Source: Actinomycetes bacterium
GTDB taxonomy: Bacteria > Actinomycetota > Acidimicrobiia > Spongiisociales > UBA5794
DNA: 8,173 nucleotides
Direction of reading: 5' to 3'
Assembly (NCBI GenBank): GCA_023336855.1
Contig: JAMBLK010000091.1
Location: 1-8,173 of the forward strand
The translations under genes and the position numbers were made by a program. Below, one piece after another: positions 1-5,928 of this stretch (its first letter is position 1; the number at the start of each line of letters is the position of its first letter). The notes under the pieces are model-generated. The model had not been told where the DNA came from. It made no database searches and saw nothing but the letters and a program-made list of their open reading frames with translations.

Positions 1-31
1 CGTGCGCGAGAATGTGTCACGCACCTACACG

Positions 32-37
32 AAGGAG
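32..37 (+). promoter_or_regulatory. Ribosome binding site of fadI
   Basis: AAGGAG sits 5 bases before the ATG at 43. It decides the start, because the fadI frame has no stop between base 1 and 43. The rest of bases 1-42 shows no recognisable gene and is too short to judge for a promoter. Confidence 0.75.
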
Positions 38-42
38 TCCCC

Positions 43-1350
43 ATGGCCGCGAAGCATCCCGGCGTCGTCTACGGGCGCCGAGTCGCGATCGTCGACGGTC
101 TTCGCACACCGTTCGTCAAGTCTGGAACGGCGTTCAAGGATCTCACCACGCTCGATCTGGCATCCGCCGTCGTCAAGGAACTGCTCCAACGATCCGACGT
201 CGAGGGTGGCCAGGTCGACCAGGTCATCTACGGGGCGGTGATCGCCGATGTGGAGGGTCCGAACATCGCAAGAGAGGTCGTCCTCGCCGGTGACTTCCCC
301 CAGACCGTCGATGCATTCTCCGTCAGCCGGGCGTGCGCGACATCAACACAGGCAGTCGTCTCGGGTGTCCAATCGATCCTCCTCGGCAACGCCGACATCG
401 TGATCGCGGGCGGCGCCGACTCTCTATCGAAACCCCCCATCATGTATTCAGATCGCTTCGTCGATGTTCTGATGGATGCCAACGCTGCTCGTGACATCGG
501 CGGCAAGGTGAAGGCGTTCTCCGCTCTCCGACCGAAGGATCTCGCCCCACAGCCGCCCGCGATCGCCGAACGATCTACCGGGCTGACCATGGGTGGCTCC
601 GGGGAGATCATGGCCAAGGAGAACGGCATCACTCGCGAGGCCCAGGACGAGTTCGCCCTCCGATCACATCAGAAGGCGGTCGCCGCATGGGAGAACGGGA
701 TTTTCGATGACGAAGTGATGCCGTTCCCTGTCGGGCCGTCGTTCAAGACGACCGTCTCCCGCGACAACATCCCCCGCGCCGACTCGACAATGGAGTCACT
801 CGCGAAGCTCCGGCCGGTGTTCGACCGAAAGTACGGAACGATCACTGCCGGCAACTCGTCTCCCCTGACCGATGGGGCATCCGCCGTGGTCCTCATGGAG
901 GAGAAGACGGCCGAGAGGCTCGGGCTCGTACCGAGGGCTTTCATCCGGTCGTGGGCGTTCACTGCCCTCGATCCGAACTGGCAGCTCCTCATGGGCCCGT
1001 CATTCGCAACCCCAAAGGCCCTCGAGAGGGCCCAACTGACGCTCGACGACATCGATGTGATCGACATGCATGAGGCGTTCTCCGCTCAGATCCTGTCGAA
1101 CACGCAGGCGTTCGCGTCGGCCGAGTGGGCGAAGCGGTGGCTCGGCAAGGACGAGGCGATCGGTGAGATCCCGGACGAGAAGTTCAATCTCTACGGAGGG
1201 TCGATCAGCATCGGCCATCCCTTCGGCGCAACCGGTGCCCGTCAGATCATGACGATGGCCAATGAACTCGCCAGACGGGACGGGGGCACGGCTCTTGTCA
1301 CACAATGTGCAGCGGGCGGTCTCGGCGCTGCCGTCGTACTCGAGCGGTAG
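43..1350 (+). CDS. fadI: 3-ketoacyl-CoA thiolase, FadI type (beta-oxidation beta subunit)
   Basis: This enzyme cleaves 3-ketoacyl-CoA with CoA to give acetyl-CoA and an acyl-CoA two carbons shorter, the last step of each beta-oxidation cycle; it is cytosolic. At 435 aa it is almost the length of E. coli FadI (436 aa). The nucleophilic cysteine is Cys98 in SVSRACATSTQAV, a motif nearly identical to the one I recall from FadI. The other active-site motifs are DMHEAFSAQ (His343), GGSISIGHPFGATGAR (His392) and TQCAAGGLGAA (Cys422), so all catalytic residues are present. IADVEGPNIAREVVL near residue 70 and TAGNSSPLTDGASAVVLM near 268-285 are also FadI-like. The frame stays open upstream to the window edge, but ATG 43 is chosen because AAGGAG lies 5 bases before it and the protein start fits the family. 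The gene is followed after 10 bases by the matching alpha subunit, so the two are read as one operon. The promoter is outside the window. Confidence 0.95.
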   Translation: MAAKHPGVVYGRRVAIVDGLRTPFVKSGTAFKDLTTLDLASAVVKELLQRSDVEGGQVDQVIYGAVIADVEGPNIAREVVLAGDFPQTVDAFSVSRACATSTQAVVSGVQSILLGNADIVIAGGADSLSKPPIMYSDRFVDVLMDANAARDIGGKVKAFSALRPKDLAPQPPAIAERSTGLTMGGSGEIMAKENGITREAQDEFALRSHQKAVAAWENGIFDDEVMPFPVGPSFKTTVSRDNIPRADSTMESLAKLRPVFDRKYGTITAGNSSPLTDGASAVVLMEEKTAERLGLVPRAFIRSWAFTALDPNWQLLMGPSFATPKALERAQLTLDDIDVIDMHEAFSAQILSNTQAFASAEWAKRWLGKDEAIGEIPDEKFNLYGGSISIGHPFGATGARQIMTMANELARRDGGTALVTQCAAGGLGAAVVLER

Positions 1351-1354
1351 GGAG
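1351..1354 (+). promoter_or_regulatory. Ribosome binding site of fadJ
   Basis: GGAG directly follows the fadI stop codon (the local sequence is TAGGGAG) and lies 6 bases before the ATG at 1361. It supports that start over an in-frame ATG at 1262, which lies inside fadI. Its position against the upstream stop also favours translational coupling of the two subunits. Confidence 0.7.
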
Positions 1355-1360
1355 ATAGCC

Positions 1361-3523
1361 ATGGAACTCACACACTTCACGTTCAACGTCGAAGACGGCA
1401 TCGCCGTCGTCTTGCTCGATCGCGCCGGTGAACCGATCAACACGATCGGGCCAGTGATCTTCGAGGAGTTCGACGCCGTCATCGACCGGATCGATACCGA
1501 CCCGGCGATCAAGGCCGTCGTAATCGGCTCAGCGAAGAAGGGGAACTTCCTCGCCGGCGCCGATATTCGCTTCTTCGAGACTCTCACCGACCCCGACGAA
1601 GCGGCGGCCGCCATCAGAGAGCTCCATGCTCTCTTCGTCCGGATCGAAGCGCTCCACGCCGTTCACGACAAGCCGGTTGTGATGGCGATCGACGGGGCGT
1701 GCCTCGGCGGCGGCCTCGAGCTTGCTCTGACCGGCTCGATGCGAATCGTTACAGACAGCCATAAGACGCAACTGGGTCAGCCCGAGGTCCAACTCGGAAT
1801 CCTCCCTGCCGGTGGCGGGACACAGCGACTCCCGAAGATCATCGGCGTCGCCGCAGCGCTCGACATGATCCTCACCGGTCGGCCCACCCGGCCTCACAAG
1901 GCACTCAAGATCGGCCTCGTCGACGAAGTCGTGCCGAGTGAGATGCTCTATGAGATCGCCACGCAGCGAGCGACCGAATCGATCGGCAATCTCGGGGAGT
2001 CGAGAGGAGCGTCGGTGAAGGGGTTCTTGGCCCCATCCCACCTTCAGGCTCTCGCCATCGAGCAGAACCCGGTTGGACGCAGGGTCATGTTCAAGAAGGC
2101 CGAAGAGGCGATGCTCGCCAAGACGAAGGGCCTCTACCCGGCGCCGAAGCGGGCGCTCGAAGCCGTCAAGATCGGCGTCGAACAGGGCAACGCCGCCGGG
2201 TACGAAGCAGAGGCGACGTTCTTCGGAGAGTTGGTGACGTCTCCCGAATCGAAGGCGCTCCGCGGGATCTTCTTCGCGTCGCAGATGATGAAGTACTCGA
2301 TCGGAATCAGCGGCCGCGCCGATCCGAAGAAGGTCTCCAAAGTCGGGATCCTCGGCGGCGGCCTCATGGGCGCGGGGATAGCGACCGTCTCGGTCCTGAA
2401 GGCCGGGGCAACCGCGCGGATCCGCGAGGTGGACGAAGCCGGCATCGGCCGGGCGCTGTCACACGTCTCGAAGGAAGTCTCCAAGCAGGTGAAGCGGCGG
2501 CGACTCAAGCCGTTCGAGGGCGAGCAGGCCATGAACAAGGTCACGGGGACCACCGACTGGAGTGGATTCCGGAACGTCGACATCGTCATCGAGGCGGTCT
2601 TCGAGAGCCTGGAGTTGAAGCAGGCTCTGCTCGCCGAAGCCGAGGATGTGATCGGCGACGATGTCGTCTTCGCCTCGAATACGTCGTCTCTCCCGATCGC
2701 CGACATCGCAGCGGATGCCAAGCACCCGGAGACGGTTCTCGGCATGCACTACTTCTCTCCGGTCGAGAAGATGCCACTGCTCGAGATCGTCGTGACCGAG
2801 GACACAGCTGACTGGGCAACGGTGACGGCCGTCGAGTTCGGGAAGCGTCAGGGCAAGACCGTGATCGTGGTCAAGGACGGACCCGGCTTCTACACAACAA
2901 GGATCCTCGTGCCTTATCTGAACGAGGCCTTCTTCTTGTTGTCGGAGGGCGCTTCGATCAAGGCGATCGACAAGGCGATGGTGAAGTGGGGCTTCCCGAT
3001 TGGTCCCCTTCTGTTGACCGATGAGGTCGGCATCGACGTCGGAGCTCACATCTCGAAGATCATGCTCGACGCTTTCGGCGAGCGGATGGCAGGACCCGAA
3101 ATGGCGCAGGGCCTCCTCGACGACGATCGCCAGGGCAGGAAGAACGGCCGAGGCTTCTACGAATACGACGACAAAGGAGTTCGTGGCGGAATCGATGAAG
3201 ACGTCTACCAGGCGCTCGGACTCGGACCGCGACGTGAAATCCCGAAGGCTGAGATCCAAGAGCGCATCGCCCTGGCGATGGTCAACGAGGCAGCGCGCTG
3301 TCTCGAAGAGGGAATCCTTCAGTCGGCCGTAGACGGCGACATGGGCGCCGTCATGGGTCTCGGTTTCCCCCCATTCCGGGGTGGACCGTTCTGGTGGATG
3401 GACGAGGTTGGGGCCGGAGAGATCGTCGCCAAACTCGAAGCTCTCGCCGAGAAACACGGTGAACGGTTCGAGCCGGCAGGCATCATCCGCACCCAAGCGG
3501 AGTCGGAGAAGACCTTCCGGTAG
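1361..3523 (+). CDS. fadJ: Fatty acid oxidation complex alpha subunit, FadJ/HADHA type (enoyl-CoA hydratase + 3-hydroxyacyl-CoA dehydrogenase)
   Basis: This bifunctional protein hydrates 2-enoyl-CoA and oxidises 3-hydroxyacyl-CoA with NAD+, and should pass its product to the thiolase encoded just upstream. It has 720 aa, against about 714 in E. coli FadJ. Residues 1-190 are the crotonase domain: GACLGGGLELAL carries Glu120 and GQPEVQLGILPAGGGTQRLP carries Glu142, the two catalytic glutamates. The Rossmann loop GILGGGLMGAGIA starts at residue 329, and Glu356 ends the second strand, as an NAD-binding acid would. The dehydrogenase dyad is His463 and Glu475 in HYFSPVEKMPLLEIV, and SNTSS lies at 439-443. 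The C-terminal half has RKNGRGFYEY (593-602) and GLGFPPFRGGPF (666-677), typical of FadJ and mitochondrial HADHA. One departure is TTR at 512-514, where many dehydrogenases have VNR, so the usual active-site Asn is Thr513. An in-frame ATG at 1262 would add 33 residues read from fadI and is not believed. Confidence 0.94.
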   Translation: MELTHFTFNVEDGIAVVLLDRAGEPINTIGPVIFEEFDAVIDRIDTDPAIKAVVIGSAKKGNFLAGADIRFFETLTDPDEAAAAIRELHALFVRIEALHAVHDKPVVMAIDGACLGGGLELALTGSMRIVTDSHKTQLGQPEVQLGILPAGGGTQRLPKIIGVAAALDMILTGRPTRPHKALKIGLVDEVVPSEMLYEIATQRATESIGNLGESRGASVKGFLAPSHLQALAIEQNPVGRRVMFKKAEEAMLAKTKGLYPAPKRALEAVKIGVEQGNAAGYEAEATFFGELVTSPESKALRGIFFASQMMKYSIGISGRADPKKVSKVGILGGGLMGAGIATVSVLKAGATARIREVDEAGIGRALSHVSKEVSKQVKRRRLKPFEGEQAMNKVTGTTDWSGFRNVDIVIEAVFESLELKQALLAEAEDVIGDDVVFASNTSSLPIADIAADAKHPETVLGMHYFSPVEKMPLLEIVVTEDTADWATVTAVEFGKRQGKTVIVVKDGPGFYTTRILVPYLNEAFFLLSEGASIKAIDKAMVKWGFPIGPLLLTDEVGIDVGAHISKIMLDAFGERMAGPEMAQGLLDDDRQGRKNGRGFYEYDDKGVRGGIDEDVYQALGLGPRREIPKAEIQERIALAMVNEAARCLEEGILQSAVDGDMGAVMGLGFPPFRGGPFWWMDEVGAGEIVAKLEALAEKHGERFEPAGIIRTQAESEKTFR

Positions 3524-3539
3524 CCCGGCTCCGCCCGGG
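3524..3539 (+). terminator. Possible weak terminator hairpin after fadJ
   Basis: CCCGG (3524-3528) can pair with CCGGG (3535-3539) around a six-base loop, directly after the fadJ stop codon. It is followed by GTTGTTGG, which has only scattered T residues, so this is a poor match to a classic intrinsic terminator. It lies in the 33-base gap between two convergent genes, where an end of transcription would be expected. The stem is only five base pairs. Confidence 0.35.
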
Positions 3540-3556
3540 GTTGTTGGTAGTCGTGC

Positions 3557-3943
3557 CTACACGAAGACGACTTCGAGGCCTGGAATCTGAACGTAGTCAC
3601 CGTCTTGTGTCACGACCGGGACTCCGAGCGATCGAGCTGTTGCCGCGATCCATGAGTCGTTGATCGGCATTCGCTGACCCGTGTCCCGAAGCTCTACTCG
3701 GAGGCGGGCCCACTCCTCGGCGACCCGTTCGTCGATCGATATCGAGTCGAAAGCGAGCGCTTCGGTGAGCGTCTTCAGCCGCAGATTCCTGGTGGTGACA
3801 TCCGAGGCCGCCAGAACGCCTGCGCGCAACTCACCGACTGTGATGACAGACACCGCTACCTCGTCCGGGATCTTCGCGACATCCAACGGACGCTCCGATT
3901 CCCGCGCGATGAAGATGCTCGTATCGACGAGTCCCCTGCTCAC
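3557..3943 (-). CDS. vapC: PIN-domain ribonuclease toxin, VapC-like
   Basis: This is a predicted type II toxin, a Mg2+-dependent endoribonuclease that is held inactive by the antitoxin encoded just upstream. At 128 aa it has the usual PIN-domain length. The acidic residues of the active site are all visible: Asp7 in GLVDTSIFI, Glu38 in VGELRAGVL, Asp96 in NDSWIAATA, and Asp114 or Asp116 in VTQDGDY. The start is GTG, and its last two bases form part of the antitoxin's TGA stop (shared bases GTGA). There is no clear Shine-Dalgarno, so translation probably depends on ribosomes finishing the antitoxin. An intact catalytic set suggests an active toxin. VapC toxins cut tRNA or rRNA, but the target cannot be read from sequence. 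It is convergent with fadJ, with 33 bases between the stops. Confidence 0.9.
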   Translation of the reverse strand: MSRGLVDTSIFIARESERPLDVAKIPDEVAVSVITVGELRAGVLAASDVTTRNLRLKTLTEALAFDSISIDERVAEEWARLRVELRDTGQRMPINDSWIAATARSLGVPVVTQDGDYVQIPGLEVVFV

Positions 3944-4191
3944 GGATACACGTCATCGGTCGTGCCCGGCAGCAGCACCCTGAGTTCTTCCGCAAGTGCA
4001 GGATCCGCCCGACGTCCCTCCAGTCGTCGGAGGAGTTCAGCTGTTGCCATCCAGCGCGAACGATGCTCAAGCGGAATCAGTCGTGCCACCGAACGGCCGT
4101 CGACCGTGATCGTGACGTCCTCTCCGGACGCGACCCGGTCGAGGAGTTTCCTGGTGTTGTTCCGCAGTTCTCGTGACGCCACTTCACTCAT
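3940..4191 (-). CDS. Phd/YefM-family antitoxin of the PIN toxin
   Basis: This is the antitoxin of the pair: it should bind and block the PIN toxin and repress its own operon. The 83-aa protein begins MSEVASRELRNNTRKLLDRV, followed by GEDVTITVDGRSVARLIPL (23-41), the classic Phd/YefM N-terminal DNA-binding fold. The C-terminal part (47-83, with WMATAELLRRLEG and an acidic end) is the expected toxin-wrapping helix and tail. The start is uncertain. ATG 4191 fits the family N-terminus and has a TANNNT box at exactly -12 to -7, suggesting a leaderless mRNA. An in-frame ATG at 4221 would add ten residues (MVSQMCYSGG) and has GAGAGGGG six bases before it. I prefer 4191 on family grounds. Its stop overlaps the toxin start. 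Confidence 0.87.
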   Translation of the reverse strand: MSEVASRELRNNTRKLLDRVASGEDVTITVDGRSVARLIPLEHRSRWMATAELLRRLEGRRADPALAEELRVLLPGTTDDVYP

Positions 4192-4197
4192 ACCACC

Positions 4198-4203
4198 ACT
4201 GTA
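4198..4203 (-). promoter_or_regulatory. Candidate -10 box for a leaderless antitoxin transcript
   Basis: Read on the minus strand, TACAGT matches the actinobacterial TANNNT -10 consensus. It occupies exactly -12 to -7 relative to the ATG at 4191, so transcription would begin at the A of the start codon. No good -35 element is seen; the bases at that distance are ATTCAA. This is sequence-based inference only. Confidence 0.45.
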
Positions 4204-4217
4204 GCACATTTGCGACA
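4200..4217. promoter_or_regulatory. Candidate operator for antitoxin/toxin autoregulation
   Basis: TGTAGC (4200-4205) and GCGACA (4212-4217) form an imperfect inverted repeat, five of six arm positions, around a six-base AT-rich spacer. It overlaps the candidate -10 box of the toxin-antitoxin operon. Phd/YefM antitoxins usually repress by binding short palindromes at this position. A six-base imperfect repeat can arise by chance, so confidence is low. Confidence 0.28.
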
Positions 4218-4265
4218 CCATTGAATACCCCTCTCTTTGTCGACTCTGGTGCCCGCGCTGGTCGA

Positions 4266-4271
4266 TAGGCT
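4266..4271 (+). promoter_or_regulatory. Candidate -10 box for a leaderless MFS transporter transcript
   Basis: TAGGCT fits TANNNT and lies at -12 to -7 from the GTG start at 4278, which would make the G of GTG the first transcribed base. No Shine-Dalgarno is seen between this box and the start. A TTGTCG at 4237-4242 resembles a -35 hexamer but is 23 bases away, further than usual. Confidence 0.42.
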
Positions 4272-4277
4272 GATCCG

Positions 4278-5462
4278 GTGACGGAGCGCCTCTTCACCAA
4301 ACCATTCCTGCTCGTGTCGGTCGCCAACTTCACGAGTGGGATGGCCTATGCGCTGTTCCTGCACTTCTCTGGATACCTCGCCGACCTCGGTGCCAGCGAC
4401 ACCCAGATCGGCTTGATCTACGGCGCCACCGCCGTCGCGTCGATCGCGATGCGTCCGTTGCTCGGAACGGTCATGGACCGATACGGCCGTCGACCCGTGA
4501 TCCTGTTCGGGAACGTCCTGAACGTCGTGTTCGTGCTCCTGTACTTGACGGTCTCCACGCTCGGACCGTGGGTATACATCGTGAGGATCGGGCACGGGGT
4601 CGCCGAGGCGATGCTCTTCAGCGCCCTGTTCACGTATGGAACGGACGTAATCCCCAAGTCCCGCAGGACCGAAGGCATCGCCCTGTTCGGCGTGTCCGGC
4701 TTGCTCCCGATCGGGATCGCCGGGATCGTCGGCGATTTCGTCCTGTCAATCGCCGGGTTCCGCGAGCTGTTCCTGACCGCAGCGGGATTCGCAGTCATCA
4801 CACTGGTGCTCTCCCTTCCTCTCCCCGAGCGCCGTCCTGTGCTCAGGCCGGGCGAGTCGCCGCGTGGCTTCTGGAAGATCGTCGTGCAGCGAGATCTCCT
4901 TCCGATCTGGTGGATGATCGGATCGTTCTCGACGGTTCTCACGGGCTACTTCGTCTTCATCCGGCGCTATGTAGACGACACCGGATTCGGAAGCGTCGGA
5001 TTGTTCTTCTCGACATACGTGGCGGTTGCGATCCTCGAACGGATCTTCCTGGGATGGCTTCCCGACCGTGTCGGCAGAATGCGGGTCCTCTATCCCTCAC
5101 TGGGGATTCTCGTGATCGGATTCTTCATGCTCGCCGGCGCCGGATCCTGGGTCGGCGTTGCGATCGCCGGAGCCTTCTGCGGCGCCGGTCACGGCTTCAT
5201 CTTCCCGATCCTCACTGCTCTCCTGGTCGACCGCGCACCGGAGACCGATCGGGGCTCTGCCATGTCGTTCTTCACCGCATTGTTCGACGTCGGAACGCTC
5301 ATCGGCGGACCGATCCTCGGGGCAATCATCGACAGTGCTGGTTGGGGGCCGATGTATGTCGTAGCCGGAGTCGCACTCGGCATTGCATCCGTCGTCTTCT
5401 GGCGCTGGGATCGATGGGTAATGAACGGAGAGACAGAGTTCTCTACTGCCGTTGAGGCGTGA
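4278..5462 (+). CDS. MFS transporter, 12 transmembrane helices, substrate unknown
   Basis: This is an inner-membrane secondary transporter of the major facilitator superfamily, 394 aa, the usual size for a 12-helix member. Motif A is clear in the loop after helix 2 as GTVMDRYGRRPVILFG (63-78), and its pseudo-repeat in the second half is GWLPDRVGRMRVL (259-271), as expected from the duplicated six-helix architecture. Hydrophobic stretches fall roughly at 9-32, 43-64, 73-92, 97-120, 134-157, 160-182, 207-228, 238-259, 268-287, 290-315, 328-352 and 356-377, with the central cytoplasmic loop at about 183-206. GTG 4278 is the earliest possible start because an in-frame TAG lies 12 bases upstream, and the first helix begins at about residue 9. 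Proton-coupled efflux is plausible, but nothing fixes the substrate. It is divergent from the toxin-antitoxin operon and overlaps the 3' end of the next gene by 20 bases on the opposite strand. Confidence 0.9.
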   Translation: MTERLFTKPFLLVSVANFTSGMAYALFLHFSGYLADLGASDTQIGLIYGATAVASIAMRPLLGTVMDRYGRRPVILFGNVLNVVFVLLYLTVSTLGPWVYIVRIGHGVAEAMLFSALFTYGTDVIPKSRRTEGIALFGVSGLLPIGIAGIVGDFVLSIAGFRELFLTAAGFAVITLVLSLPLPERRPVLRPGESPRGFWKIVVQRDLLPIWWMIGSFSTVLTGYFVFIRRYVDDTGFGSVGLFFSTYVAVAILERIFLGWLPDRVGRMRVLYPSLGILVIGFFMLAGAGSWVGVAIAGAFCGAGHGFIFPILTALLVDRAPETDRGSAMSFFTALFDVGTLIGGPILGAIIDSAGWGPMYVVAGVALGIASVVFWRWDRWVMNGETEFSTAVEA

Positions 5463-5928
5463 GCCCGATCATCGGGATTGTCTCCATCATCGCCATCCAC
5501 GACTCCTCGGTCTCGTCGTGGGAGACCCCCATCATCGATTTGAGCTTGGCTGCAGCCTTCGGGTGCTCCCGTTCGTATCCCTTCATCACCTCGACGGCTT
5601 CTTCGGTCGGGAGGAACCGCTGCACCACCGGGTACTGATGGTTCCCCAGCCAGATCGCGACCGCAGGACTCGCCTGGATGTTCCGATACCAGTCGGCCTT
5701 CACGCCGGTTCCGGATGTCACGATGTATTCGTCACGATCCGAATCGTGGTGCGCCACCTCCAGTGGCGTCTGGTACAGGTTCTTCGACTTCCGTCCAACG
5801 TGCTCGAGCAGCAGGAAGCGCGACCCGAGAAGGAATCCGAGGTGTGCCCGATAGAGCCATTTCGGCAATTGCAGGATCCACTTGAACAGCCCTTTGGGTT
5901 TCTGACGGAACGAGAAGTCGTCACTCAT
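5443..5928 (-). CDS. Deazaflavin (F420)-dependent nitroreductase-family protein, Ddn-like
   Basis: This 161-aa protein looks like the DUF385/Ddn family of small split-barrel oxidoreductases, which use cofactor F420H2 to reduce quinones or nitro compounds. Family hallmarks are LEHVGRKSKNLYQTPLEV (41-58), matching the usual GRKSG...R..PL block, and VTSGTGVKADWYRNIQASPA (70-89) followed by VAIWLG, matching the WY.N..A.P.V block near the cofactor phosphate site. The N-terminal region before residue 35 is basic and amphipathic (KGLFKWILQLPKWLYRAHLG), which may associate with membrane as in some Ddn proteins. The C-terminal 30 residues are Met-rich and unlike anything I recognise. The ATG lies 8 bases inside the end of gcvP with no clear Shine-Dalgarno, so translation is probably coupled to gcvP. 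The physiological substrate is unknown, and F420 use is inferred from family membership only. Confidence 0.82.
   Translation of the reverse strand: MSDDFSFRQKPKGLFKWILQLPKWLYRAHLGFLLGSRFLLLEHVGRKSKNLYQTPLEVAHHDSDRDEYIVTSGTGVKADWYRNIQASPAVAIWLGNHQYPVVQRFLPTEEAVEVMKGYEREHPKAAAKLKSMMGVSHDETEESWMAMMETIPMIGLTPQRQ

Noticed and set aside
2..24. Inverted repeat GTGCG/CGCAC upstream of fadI, considered as an operator or attenuator
   Set aside because: The arms are five bases with a 13-base gap at the very edge of the window. A GC-rich repeat of this size is expected by chance, and no promoter can be placed.
1262..1360. Upstream in-frame ATG that would lengthen the FadJ-like protein by 33 residues
   Set aside because: It lies inside fadI in another frame, has no family similarity, and the ATG at 1361 has a well-placed GGAG and the correct FadJ N-terminus.
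2459..3496. 345-residue open frame on the minus strand inside fadJ
   Set aside because: It has no recognisable motifs and mirrors the codon structure of a clear fadJ on the other strand. Long antisense frames are common in GC-rich genes.
3524..4280. Search for insertion-sequence ends, attachment sites or direct repeats around the toxin-antitoxin pair
   Set aside because: No matching terminal repeats or duplicated target sites were seen by eye on either side.
4568..5455. 295-residue open frame on the plus strand in a second frame of the MFS gene
   Set aside because: It is Arg-rich with no hydrophobic pattern or motif, while the overlapping frame encodes a clear 12-helix transporter.
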